Assembly (NCBI GenBank): GCA_902806015.1
Contig: CADCUZ010000159.1
Location: forward strand, 1 to 20,774
Direction: 5' to 3'
Source: an uncultured Rubrobacteraceae bacterium
Lineage (GTDB): Bacteria; Actinomycetota; Rubrobacteria; Rubrobacterales; Rubrobacteraceae
Length of the DNA: 20,774 nucleotides
Both the position numbers and the translations under genes were made by a program. Of this stretch, positions 14,672 through 20,774 are shown piece after piece; position 1 is the first letter of the stretch; each line of letters starts with the position of its first letter. The notes under the pieces are model-generated. The model was not told the origin of the DNA. It worked only from the letters and a program-made list of their open reading frames with translations, and ran no database searches.

Positions 14672-14695
14672 AAGGCACAAGGCGTCTTGTGCTTT
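14672..14695 (-). promoter_or_regulatory. Leader hairpin before the phasin-like gene
   Basis: AAGGCACAAG (14672-14681) pairs with CTTGTGCTTT (14686-14695), with one wobble, around a 4-base loop. It ends six bases before the ribosome site on the minus strand, so it could regulate translation or end transcription from the gene upstream. Confidence 0.45.
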
Positions 14696-14733
14696 ATGCT
14701 TTGTACCCCGGTGGGGAGGGCGATACACCCGAA

Positions 14734-14772
14734 GTTCCGAGAATGCACCTTCCACGCACTCGGGTAAATAGG
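14734..14772 (+). repeat. Intergenic repeat, copy C
   Basis: GTTCCGAGAA, five bases, CTTCCACGCACTCGGG, then TAAATA. CCGAG and CTCGG pair perfectly; the preceding ACCCGAAG can also pair with CTCGGGT. It lies between the DUF4239 stop (14805) and the phasin-like leader. Confidence 0.75.
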
Positions 14773-14804
14773 TGTAGCCTGTGGCGGATGGGTAGGGCGA
14801 TGGG

Positions 14805-15611
14805 TCACCGGAGGTCGCTGAGCCTGCTAGTCTCGAACCTCTCCAGTATCAGCTCGAAGGCTCCCGTGCTGATACGCGCTCCTCCGGAGAAGGGGTGCTC
14901 CATGGCCCCAACGGTGAACAGCACCAGCCCTATCACCCCAGCCAACGCCGCCACCATCAGCCTGTGCGCCCACGTGCTCTCCAGCCCGAACAGGTACGTG
15001 AAGCCCACCACCGCCACCCCCGCCATGACCAGAACGACCCACAAGACGGCGGGTATGCCCTCGTGGGCGGCGACTAGGCGCATCCTCCTGGCGTCCGCCA
15101 GCTCCTCGACCTGGTCGAGCCCTTCGGCGTAGAGCGCCTCCTCGGCCGGCGCGCGTGGCTCGAACCCTTGAAGGGTCGCCCGGATGTCGTCGATTAGCAC
15201 CCACCCGGTCGGGGTCGCTTGCCCCTGCTCCATCAGGGGCGCTTGCCCCTCCCTCATCAGGGGCCACTCTTTGTGGACTACCTCCCGGGCGTAGGATCGG
15301 GCGAGCTCCTGCACCTGGCGGCGCTCGGGTTCGGGGAGCCGGTGGGCGAGCCAGAAGATCTCGGCCGTGGCGTTGGCCTCGCCCTCAACCGTCTCGCGGG
15401 CCCGCCCGAAGTCCTCCCACACGGCGATGACCACCAGCGCCAGCAGCACGGCATAGATGACGCCCAAGACGGCGTAGATGAACCCGGCCACGTCGTTGTG
15501 CTGCTGGCGGGAGGCGGTGGGCACCAGGAACTGGACCAGCGTGAGCCCCCCGACCGCGGCGAGGCAGACCCCGCCGACCACCAAAACGCCGTAAACGATG
15601 CTCGTCGCCAC
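14805..15611 (-). CDS. DUF4239 (bestrophin-like) membrane protein
   Basis: The 268-residue protein has two N-terminal membrane helices (about 5-30 and 43-66), a cytosolic helical middle with paired acidic and basic residues (RARETVEGEANATAEIFWLA), and two C-terminal helices (about 186-206 and 211-236). The signature RRMRLVAAHEGIPAVLWVVL, and AMEHPFSGGARI near the end, fits DUF4239, which is distantly related to bestrophin anion channels; function unproven. GTG 15611 follows a G-rich stretch that can serve as ribosome site. The broken NTF2-like gene ends four bases upstream, so both were probably co-transcribed. Confidence 0.85.
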   Translation of the reverse strand: MATSIVYGVLVVGGVCLAAVGGLTLVQFLVPTASRQQHNDVAGFIYAVLGVIYAVLLALVVIAVWEDFGRARETVEGEANATAEIFWLAHRLPEPERRQVQELARSYAREVVHKEWPLMREGQAPLMEQGQATPTGWVLIDDIRATLQGFEPRAPAEEALYAEGLDQVEELADARRMRLVAAHEGIPAVLWVVLVMAGVAVVGFTYLFGLESTWAHRLMVAALAGVIGLVLFTVGAMEHPFSGGARISTGAFELILERFETSRLSDLR

Positions 15612-15614
15612 GGG

Positions 15615-16165
15615 CTATCCCCCCTTAGCGCGCCGTATGAGGGGCTCCGAGGGCACGGAAGCGGGATCCATAAGCTTCCGCACGCCTTCGGCGCCCGCCA
15701 CGGGCAACGCCTCGGCGTCGAGCAGCCCGACCTGCACCAAGACCGAGGCCTGGTCCCAGTAGATGTGCTCGGAGGCTATCTTGCCCTCCTTGAGCTCCAC
15801 GACTCCCACCGTGGGCACCTCGGCCCTCCTGCCGGGGGGACGCCGGGCAGCATCCAGTCCATCTCAGTGGTGTAGGTGAAGCTGAGAATCATCTAGTCGA
15901 CCAGCCGATCCTCGCCGACGGTGCACGAGAGGAGGGCGACGCGCGTGTCCGGGGGGTTTGGGGTGGAGTGCTCTGAGTAGTACCTGCGCACCTCCTCTAG
16001 CCCCACGCCGCCGCTGAGCAGCAGGACGTTGATGTTGACCGGATCAGCGGTCATGATGGCCAGGGTCTTCTCTTTGGTGTGGTGCTCGAACTCGTGGGCG
16101 GCGTGCTCCTCCCACAGCTCGACCATGGCCCGCTGGGATGGCGTGTAGCCGCTTTCTTCGGACAC
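15615..16165 (-). pseudogene. Broken NTF2-like (SnoaL-type) protein
   Basis: N-terminal part (16165 to 15893): ELWEEHAAHEFEHHTKEKTL and GGVGLEEVRRYYSEH, a SnoaL/NTF2-like alpha+beta start. It ends with GEDRLVD then TAG at 15893-15895, but the same frame continues MILSFTYTTEMDWMLPGV; a one-base loss in the C-run near 15831-15840 then shifts to the frame reading GRRAEVPTVGVVELKEGKIA and SEHIYWDQASVLVQVGLLD. So one nonsense change (most simply GAG to TAG) and one frameshift disrupt a protein of about 183 residues. Start: GTG 16165 after AAGGAGG. Family members are small hydrolase- or isomerase-like folds of mixed function. Confidence 0.85.
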
Positions 16166-16291
16166 AGAAACCGTTAACCTCCTTGACCTCGTAGTTGGGG
16201 CGGTACCTACGTCAGTGAAGCAACGGTAACACCCGGGGACACAAGCTCGCATCCCCTAAATGGGCTAGTCACGAACCTCTTTCTCGACGAG

Positions 16292-16330
16292 CTTCCGAGA
16301 AATTCCCTTCCAAGCACTCGGGTGAATAAG
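16292..16330 (+). repeat. Intergenic repeat, copy D
   Basis: CTTCCGAGAA, five bases, CTTCCAAGCACTCGGG, then TGAATA. CCGAG/CTCGG pair perfectly. It lies between divergent genes: the broken NTF2-like gene on the minus strand and the zinc-ribbon gene on the plus strand. A CCGGCC/GGCCGG hairpin follows at 16341-16355. Confidence 0.75.
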
Positions 16331-16379
16331 CTCAGCAGGACCGGCCTCCGGCCGGGCCGGGGAGGTAGACTCCAGGGCT

Positions 16380-16604
16380 ATGGGCATGGAGAACCTCTAC
16401 GGATGCTGCCCCGTGTGCGGCCCGAACGACGGTTATCTGGGCGTCGGACAGGAGCAGTGGTTCTACTGCTCGGTGCACAAGAAGAGGGGGCTTTTCGGGT
16501 TCGGCTCCTTCGGCGCCGCCCACCGAGCGACGCGATCCGGGGTCCCCGCCCAAGAGTTCCTCGCCGACTTGCACCCCGTGCCCATGAAGAGGAGCCGTTC
16601 CTAG
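16380..16604 (+). CDS. Small zinc-ribbon-like protein, altered C-terminus
   Basis: The first 37 residues, MENLYGCCPVCGPNDGYLGV then GQEQWFYCSVHKKRG, match a common small bacterial protein of about 75 residues with pattern CPVCG...DGY...W..C..HK. Two CxxC-type pairs and a His suggest metal binding. In the relatives I remember, HK is followed by a tryptophan-rich SNLFSSW segment; here it is GLFGFGSFGAAHRATRSGVP instead, so the second half may be frameshifted or diverged. ATG 16386 has AGGG eight bases upstream, while ATG 16380 lies two codons earlier. It is transcribed away from the broken NTF2-like gene. Confidence 0.6.
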   Translation: MGMENLYGCCPVCGPNDGYLGVGQEQWFYCSVHKKRGLFGFGSFGAAHRATRSGVPAQEFLADLHPVPMKRSRS

Positions 16605-16623
16605 CACACCAGCATCCCGCGGC

Positions 16624-16896
16624 TCATGTCTCCGCCCGCTCGTCGTCCTCGGCCAGGCGTATCCAGCCCACCACGCTCCAGGGGTAGAAGTAGCGCGAGA
16701 AGCTGCCCTGATCTCGGTGGCGCGTCACCAGCATGACGATGCCCCGCTCGTTGACGTCTTCGAGGTACACGGGGGCGGCGGCCCGCAGGTCGCTGGGAAG
16801 CGTCTCGGTGGTCTCGAGCATGACCCCCTGCCCGATCCACGCCTCGGGGATCCTGCCTTCCGGGTTCGAGGCACCAGGCCGCTCCCTATCCATCAT
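16624..16896 (-). CDS. Small protein, possible Sm-like barrel
   Basis: This 90-residue protein has an excellent ribosome site (AGAGGAGG, five bases before the ATG at 16896). After a polar N-terminus come short beta-type segments: AWIGQGVMLETTET, then APVYLEDVNERGIVMLVTR, then FSRYFYPWSVVGWIRLAEDD. The order (variable strand, acidic turn, ERGIVML strand, FYPWS then a final hydrophobic strand) resembles Sm-like RNA-binding barrels such as the Hfq/LSm superfamily. This fold is inference. It ends convergent with the zinc-ribbon gene, 19 bases apart. Confidence 0.6.
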   Translation of the reverse strand: MMDRERPGASNPEGRIPEAWIGQGVMLETTETLPSDLRAAAPVYLEDVNERGIVMLVTRHRDQGSFSRYFYPWSVVGWIRLAEDDERAET

Positions 16897-16935
16897 AGCT
16901 TCCTCCTCTGATCACTCTCTTCCCGCAAGTGTAGA

Positions 16936-17331
16936 TTACCTTTGCCGAAGGCTCCGCTCCCCTCGGCAGCCTTTCGGCTGACCGGGGCCGCGACCGAAAA
17001 AAGCTGATAGGCGAACCCGAGAGGCTCCGCCGTCTGACAGGTCCACCGGCGTCCCGTTGCTGCCGGACACCGCTCCGGGCGTCGTCAGCGCCTCCAGGAT
17101 GCACTCGTGGGCCGCGCCGGGCTCAAGCGGTGACGGGGGCGTCGCGGTACGGACGGCCTTTGCAAGCATGATCCGGTTTTCGAAGACGTCGGATCGGGGG
17201 GTCGGTACCGCCTCAGGATAAACGCGCTGCCCTCCGACAGCAGCGCAAGAGTGCTATGCGTACTTAGCATTCGGGTCGCCTAGGCGGCCCCAACGGAAGC
17301 TGTCGGTGCCGTCGGCGTCGTCTTTTTCCAT
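16936..17331 (-). pseudogene. Unknown gene interrupted by an in-frame TAG
   Basis: ATG 17331 has AGGGGG six bases upstream and opens MEKDDADGTDSFRWGRLGDP; after 25 codons there is TAG (17254-17256). The same frame then stays open another 105 codons, reading YPEAVPTPRSDVFENRIMLA and LTTPGAVSGSNGTPVDLSDG before a TGA-type stop at 16936. Composition on both sides looks coding. No family recognised. Either a nonsense mutation or a very short ORF followed by a chance open frame. The hydrolase gene lies just upstream on the same strand. Confidence 0.5.
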
Positions 17332-17429
17332 CGTGGTCCCCCTCAGGGGTGCGCCGCGAGGCTATAGACGTACCCGTCTTGCACCTCCGCCGACGCGTCC
17401 TTCATTCGCCGCGCAAGCGTCAAGAAGTC

Positions 17430-18158
17430 CTACGTAGAGCCCGGGTCCTTTCCCCCGCGCTCGTCCAGCGCGAACCGCCCGGCGGCCTCGAGGGCTATTT
17501 CGGGAGGCACCGTATGGCCGCCATCGAACTCCCTGTACGTCACCCCGTAGCCCATCCTCTCGAGCTGGGGGACTATCCTGCGGCTGCACCGCTCGATCGG
17601 GAGCACGCCGTCTCGCGTGCCGTGTGAGACGAAAAAGCGCGGGGCGCCTACGCGCAAGGCCGGCGCCATGAAGCCCGGCGAGAAAGCCAGGACGTCGGTG
17701 AAGAGGTCGCCGTTGTTGATCCCTAAAGAGAGCGCGTAGGAGGCCCCGTCGGAGAATCCCCCGACGGCCAAGCGCGAAGGATCGACCGCGTAGCGGGAGA
17801 ACGTCACTTGCAGGGCGCTGTCGATGGCCTCCACGTCCGGTCCGTACCCACCGACGATGACGTCCCAGGTGTAATCGCGCGAAGTCGGGGCAAGCAGAAT
17901 GATGCCGCTCGCGTCCGCCAGGTCCCGGAGGAGGTCCAGGGTGGCGCGCGCGTCTCCGCCCGCCCCGTGCAGCAGGATCGACATTGGTGCGGGACGCCAC
18001 GCCCGGTAGCCCCCCGGTACGTACAGGTGGTGGTCCCCGCGTGCGGGGGCTCCGGCCCCCAGCGACCGCAATCCCACAGCTGGCCCCTCACCGATCGGCT
18101 CTGCCGCCACCGGTCGCGCCCGCAAACGTCCTCTTGCCGATTCCGTGTTGCTTGCCAT
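17430..18158 (-). CDS. Alpha/beta hydrolase, PHB-depolymerase/LpqC-like esterase
   Basis: An alpha/beta hydrolase with oxyanion segment ILLHGAGGDA (61-70), nucleophile elbow GGFSDGAS (133-140, Ser136), acid residue Asp183 in SHGTRDGVLP, and His215 in FDGGHTVP. The compact size (242) and GDHHLYVPGGY start fit the LpqC/phospholipase-carboxylesterase group, which cleaves short esters; substrate unknown. No clear signal peptide. ATG 18158 has only a weak upstream GGATGG. The TAG stop at 17430 is followed in frame by 29 more open codons (DFLTLARRMKDASAEVQDGY and on) that end at a TGA just before the ribosome site of the next gene. Confidence 0.85.
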   Translation of the reverse strand: MASNTESARGRLRARPVAAEPIGEGPAVGLRSLGAGAPARGDHHLYVPGGYRAWRPAPMSILLHGAGGDARATLDLLRDLADASGIILLAPTSRDYTWDVIVGGYGPDVEAIDSALQVTFSRYAVDPSRLAVGGFSDGASYALSLGINNGDLFTDVLAFSPGFMAPALRVGAPRFFVSHGTRDGVLPIERCSRRIVPQLERMGYGVTYREFDGGHTVPPEIALEAAGRFALDERGGKDPGST

Positions 18159-18245
18159 GCGCGTCCATCCGTTCCCCGGTTCTCGCCGGGCTACACCTCG
18201 AGAAGACGCTCGACAGCAGCCGTTAACCCAAGACCGTTCGCCTTT

Positions 18246-18602
18246 TCACCGCGTTCTGGTCGCCACCGCGGCCACCACGTCCGCCGTGCCCATCAAGACG
18301 TGCGGCAGCCAGTAGCGGGTACCGTTCTTCGCGAAGCCGAAGAGCCACGGCGATAACGCCATGAAGAGGCCCTTCGCGGCGTCGAGCGCCAGGTGCGCGG
18401 GCATAGGCAACGCCTTCAACACGCCGAGCTCGTAGTCGGTGACTAGGCTGTAACCCACGCCCGCTACGCCGTCGATGCGGGGAACGATCGTCGCCCATGG
18501 CGCGTCGTACAGACCGAGCAACCGCGGGAATGCGAGGTTGACCCCGCTCGCCAGGTAGTCGAGTACCCCGTGTATCTGGGTGGGGAGTATCTTTACGTTC
18601 AT
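18246..18602 (-). CDS. SPW-repeat-type membrane protein
   Basis: The 118-residue protein opens MNVKILPTQIHGVLDYLASG and contains TDYELGVLKALPMPAHLALD and LSPWLFGFAKNG. The SPW motif, the conserved HGVLDY start and four membrane helices are typical of SPW/DUF-type integral membrane proteins, whose function is unknown. Helices are near 12-32, 40-58, 66-88 and 95-115. ATG 18602 is preceded by GGGAGGAG, four bases away, a strong ribosome site. It ends 87 bases before the hydrolase start. Confidence 0.85.
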   Translation of the reverse strand: MNVKILPTQIHGVLDYLASGVNLAFPRLLGLYDAPWATIVPRIDGVAGVGYSLVTDYELGVLKALPMPAHLALDAAKGLFMALSPWLFGFAKNGTRYWLPHVLMGTADVVAAVATRTR

Positions 18603-18725
18603 CCGGCTCCTCCCGTTTCAGGGACCTGCTGCGGCTTCTGTCCGGTCGGCTCGAGCCCGGGCCGCGCCCTTCACGAGCCCGACGCCGAGCGGCTTGCGGC
18701 CTACCCCATCGAATAGCACGACAGC

Positions 18726-19169
18726 TCAAAACCTCTGCACGAGCACGACCCCAGCGATGATCAGCGCGGCACCGACGATCCTCGGAGCGGTGAGTTCGTG
18801 CACCGCGACGCGGAGCAGGCCGAGGTGATCTATGATGATCGAGGCCAGGACCTGACCGGCCAGCACCAGCCCGATCGTGGCGGCGGCCCCAATCCTGGGT
18901 ACGAGAATGATGCTGCTCACCACCACGAATGCACCGAGCATACCCCCCGTCCATGTCCACCACGGAGCCTCGGTAACCGTGTTCCCAAGCGGCAGGGGCT
19001 GGCGTCCAATCAACGAGACTGCCAGGAGCGCTACGGCCCCCACCCAGAACGAGACAGTTGCCGCAGCCAAGGGGCTGCCTATGAAGTTACTGAGCTGGGC
19101 GTTGACTCCGAATTGGACGGCGAAAGCGACGCCCGCTATGAACGCGATGGGCAGCAGGATCCAAGCCAT
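18726..19169 (-). CDS. YdcZ-type DMT transporter (DUF606 half-size)
   Basis: A 147-residue, very hydrophobic protein with about five helices: FIAGVAFAVQFGVNAQLSNF at the start, then SFWVGAVALLAVSLIG, a polar loop containing PWWTWTGGMLGAF, RIGAAATIGLVLAGQVLASI, and IVGAALIIAGVVLVQRF at the end. The order NAQLSNFIGSPLAAATVSFW and the WWTWTGGMLGA segment are typical of DUF606/YdcZ, small half-size members of the drug/metabolite transporter family that may pair. ATG 19169 has AGGAAGG eight bases upstream. It lies upstream of the SPW gene, probably in one operon. Confidence 0.9.
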   Translation of the reverse strand: MAWILLPIAFIAGVAFAVQFGVNAQLSNFIGSPLAAATVSFWVGAVALLAVSLIGRQPLPLGNTVTEAPWWTWTGGMLGAFVVVSSIILVPRIGAAATIGLVLAGQVLASIIIDHLGLLRVAVHELTAPRIVGAALIIAGVVLVQRF

Positions 19170-19269
19170 GCCTTTTGCCTTCCTGTCACTCTGTATGGCC
19201 TCCTAACGCCGCGAAACGTGCTCTCCAGATCGCCTCCCATCCCGATTCGGTTTGCCAAGATCCGTGGGG

Positions 19270-19520
19270 GACCATGAGGGGTACGCCGTGGCCAGCCATT
19301 ACCACGGCCTTCCTCGCCAGCCCCCCTGGGTCCGTGCATAGGTCGCGGTTGTCGTTAACCTCATGGAATCGTGAAAGAGGGCGAACAGGAACACGAGCGC
19401 CGGGTCGGCGTGGGGTACTTGGCGAAGGGGGGCGAGACCTGATGCGGCGACCTACCGCCAGTGGCTTTGGCCGTGAACAGAAGAATTCTTACCCCTGGAC
19501 CTCTCGAGGACGGCGTCCAC
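19270..19520 (-). pseudogene. Decayed HD-type phosphohydrolase fragment
   Basis: From about 19520 the minus strand reads LERSRGKNSSVHGQSHWR, then TAG (19452-19454), then VAASGLAPLRQVPHADPALV and FLFALFHDSMR. These match a family I know as small HD-type hydrolases: an HGxxHWRRV start and a FALFHDSMR metal-binding HD motif. The next block NDNRD is one frame off, and MHGPRGA, the expected continuation, is one frame further. So one stop and two single-base losses disrupt it. No sensible C-terminal part follows. Family members hydrolyse phosphate esters of unknown identity. Confidence 0.65.
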
Positions 19521-19959
19521 GATAGGCCCGGCCTCCGGTATGGAGACGCGTGCGCCGGAACCCACCCTAGGCACCCGAGGTTCCGACGCCGGAATTTGCG
19601 ACCAGAACAACGGTTGGATCATCCGCCGTGAGGCAGCGGGTAATTCGGGAGGGTCTGCTCGAAGACATGGTTGCGCCCCGCGCCCCGAGAAGGGACTTCG
19701 ATCTCCCTCACAGTTCCTGTCCTCTCATGCCTGCTCGCATCCGCGATACTTATGCTTCCGATCGAGCGGCACCCTGAGGGGGCAGCGGCGCACCGCGGAT
19801 TGCGTCCGTTTGTATCCCAAACCTCCTCGGGTAGTCGGTTCATGCCGGTAGATTCAAAATTCTATCGTCCTGATATGGCGGTCGAGGCCCCCTCTTTGCA
19901 CCGCGGACGGCTTCTCATTCGGCCAGAAGTATAGGCGCCGCCCGGGGGCGACGCCCGCT
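19521..19959. other. Gene-poor stretch before the Prim-Pol gene
   Basis: No recognised gene. A plus-strand frame contains a short hydrophobic piece, LTVPVLSCLLASAILMLPIE, followed by RHPEGAAAH, possibly a decayed membrane protein such as an ion channel end, but this is weak. The AT-rich spots (CAAAATTCTATCG near 19855) suggest older, non-coding sequence. No tRNA or attachment site seen. Confidence 0.3.
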
Positions 19960-20007
19960 GTGTACAATCGGCGAGGGTTGGGAGAGAAGAGGCACGGATC
20001 GGCCCCT

Positions 20008-20529
20008 ATGCTGCTCGGTGCGGCGCTGGCCTACGCGAAGCGCGGCGCGCCCGTGTTCCCCTGCGAGCCGGGTGGTAAGAGGCCGCTCACATACAACGGC
20101 TTCTGGGACGCCACCACGGAGACGCGTCGGATAATGGCTTGGTGGAGCCGCTGGCCCGCCGCTAACGTGGGCGTCCCTACCGGGCGGCGCAGCGGCCTGC
20201 TGGTTTTGGACGTAGACCCGAGGGGGGGCGGCTTCGAGAGCCTCGCGGTCCTCGAGCGCAAGAACGGCCTGCTCCCCACGACGGCGAGGGTCCGCACCGG
20301 TGGCGGCGGGGTGCACGTTTTTTTCAGGTATCCGATGGAGGAAACGATCCGCAACAGTGCCGGGGCGCTGGGGACCGGGCTCGATGTGCGCGGCGAGGGA
20401 GGCTACGTGGTGGTGCCGCCGAGCAGGACGCGAAGAGCCTACGCATGGATCGACAGGTCGCCTCCCGCCGAGCCACTGTGGCTCCTTTTGCGACTCAGGG
20501 AGCAGTTAGGCGAGCAGACCCTGTTCTAA
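20008..20529 (+). CDS. Stand-alone Prim-Pol (bifunctional primase/polymerase N-terminal) domain protein
   Basis: Prim-Pol domains of the archaeo-eukaryotic primase superfamily synthesise primers and extend DNA in plasmids, phages and integrated elements. Expected motifs are all present: the start LGAALAYAKRGAPVFPCEPG, WWSRWPAANVGVPTG (45-59), the metal-binding DxD in LLVLDVDP (64-71, Asp68/Asp70), GGGGVHVFF with His103, and LDVRGEGGYVVVPPS (125-139). At 173 residues it is only the N-terminal domain; usual proteins add a helicase or C-terminal domain. The stop is natural in position, so it may be a stand-alone minimal form. ATG 20008 fits the family start; GTG 19960 would add 16 odd residues. 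A TACAAT box lies at 19963-19968. Confidence 0.85.
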   Translation: MLLGAALAYAKRGAPVFPCEPGGKRPLTYNGFWDATTETRRIMAWWSRWPAANVGVPTGRRSGLLVLDVDPRGGGFESLAVLERKNGLLPTTARVRTGGGGVHVFFRYPMEETIRNSAGALGTGLDVRGEGGYVVVPPSRTRRAYAWIDRSPPAEPLWLLLRLREQLGEQTLF

Positions 20530-20774
20530 CGCGGCACGTATCCGGGCGACGAACGCGGCAGGCCCGACCAAGGTAGGAAGCGCGCCTCTACCCAAAATGA
20601 GGTCGTGGCCGAGAAGCAAGCCGATGTTCATACGGGCGTAGGGGCAAGGGTCCCGTTGATGGCAGTTGCCGACGATCGCCTCGGCCCCTCGCGGTGCTCC
20701 GAGCGCCTGCGCCCGTGAGGCCGCCGGGCGACCCCCCGGTCCTCAGGCGCCCAAGTAGCTAGGGGGTACACCCG
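20506..20774 (-). other. Right edge; uncertain minus-strand frame overlapping the Prim-Pol end
   Basis: A minus-strand frame open from about 20740 to a TAA at 20506 reads EAIVGNCHQRDPCPYARMNI and LLLGHDLILGRGALPTLV. The cysteine-rich piece (CHQRDPC) and even composition could mark a real gene, but no family is recognised and no ribosome site precedes its only ATG (20631, 41 codons). It would converge on and overlap the Prim-Pol gene by 24 bases. Nothing else is evident here. Confidence 0.25.

Noticed and set aside
10195..16330. Integron attC sites as identity of the five-copy repeat
   Set aside because: No GTTRRRY/RYYYAAC core pairs and no integron integrase in the window.
15893..17432. Genome-wide recoding of TAG
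   Set aside because: TAG is the natural stop of several intact genes here, including tal, ssb and csbD.
18223..18963. Long Arg-rich minus-strand frame across the SPW and DMT genes
   Set aside because: Shadow frame of two well-supported membrane protein genes.

Overview
The window is GC-rich bacterial chromosomal DNA. Gene content (a tal-gnd pentose-phosphate pair, CsbD, DUF2188/DUF2382 proteins, many small hydrophilic stress-type proteins, GTG and TTG starts, a leaderless-looking promoter) fits a deep-branching actinobacterium such as Rubrobacter. That assignment is inference from gene style; no rRNA or tRNA marker is present. Most genes are on the minus strand.

Layout. (1) 1-1262: minus-strand tal followed by the first codons of gnd. 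(2) 1449-5490: a DNA-replication/recombination block on the minus strand: a DnaD-like protein, a DnaC/DnaI-like AAA+ helicase loader, a probable Rad52-like or annealing-type protein, the remains of a large serine recombinase, and an SSB with its own terminator. It looks like a phage- or element-derived primosome set beside a dead integration enzyme. (3) 5496-9762: a small repeat, a small membrane protein, then plus-strand genes for a circularly permuted ATP-grasp protein overlapping a polytopic membrane protein, a truncated SDR and an intact SDR paralogue, ending in a 16-bp hairpin. (4) 10195-16330: an accessory, stress-flavoured stretch: frameshifted cold-shock-domain gene, half-length aquaporin, DUF2188/PRC-barrel/DUF2382 protein, CsbD protein, a 27-residue membrane peptide, a truncated TolB-like beta-propeller gene, a phasin-like coiled-coil protein, a DUF4239 membrane protein and a broken NTF2-like gene. 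Five copies of a roughly 39-bp intergenic repeat, all in one orientation, punctuate this stretch. (5) 16380-19169: a small zinc-ribbon protein, a small Sm-like-fold candidate, an amber-interrupted unknown gene, an alpha/beta hydrolase, an SPW-type membrane protein and a YdcZ-type DMT transporter. (6) 19170-20774: a gene graveyard with a decayed HD-type phosphohydrolase, then a short stand-alone Prim-Pol domain protein.

How it works together. Tal and Gnd serve the pentose-phosphate pathway. The DnaD/DnaC/annealing/SSB genes would load a replicative helicase and handle single-stranded DNA. CsbD, DUF2382, the phasin-like protein and the small membrane proteins are typical of general stress responses. 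Decay is heavy: I can reconstruct lesions in at least six genes (recombinase, SDR copy 1, cold-shock gene, NTF2-like gene, the 16.9-17.3 kb gene and the HD gene). Some single-base lesions, especially one in a run of seven G, could be sequencing or assembly errors.

The strongest candidates for something undescribed are the five-copy intergenic repeat with a conserved hairpin, the 62-bp perfect palindrome, the DnaD-DnaC-annealing-SSB module and the single-NPA aquaporin.
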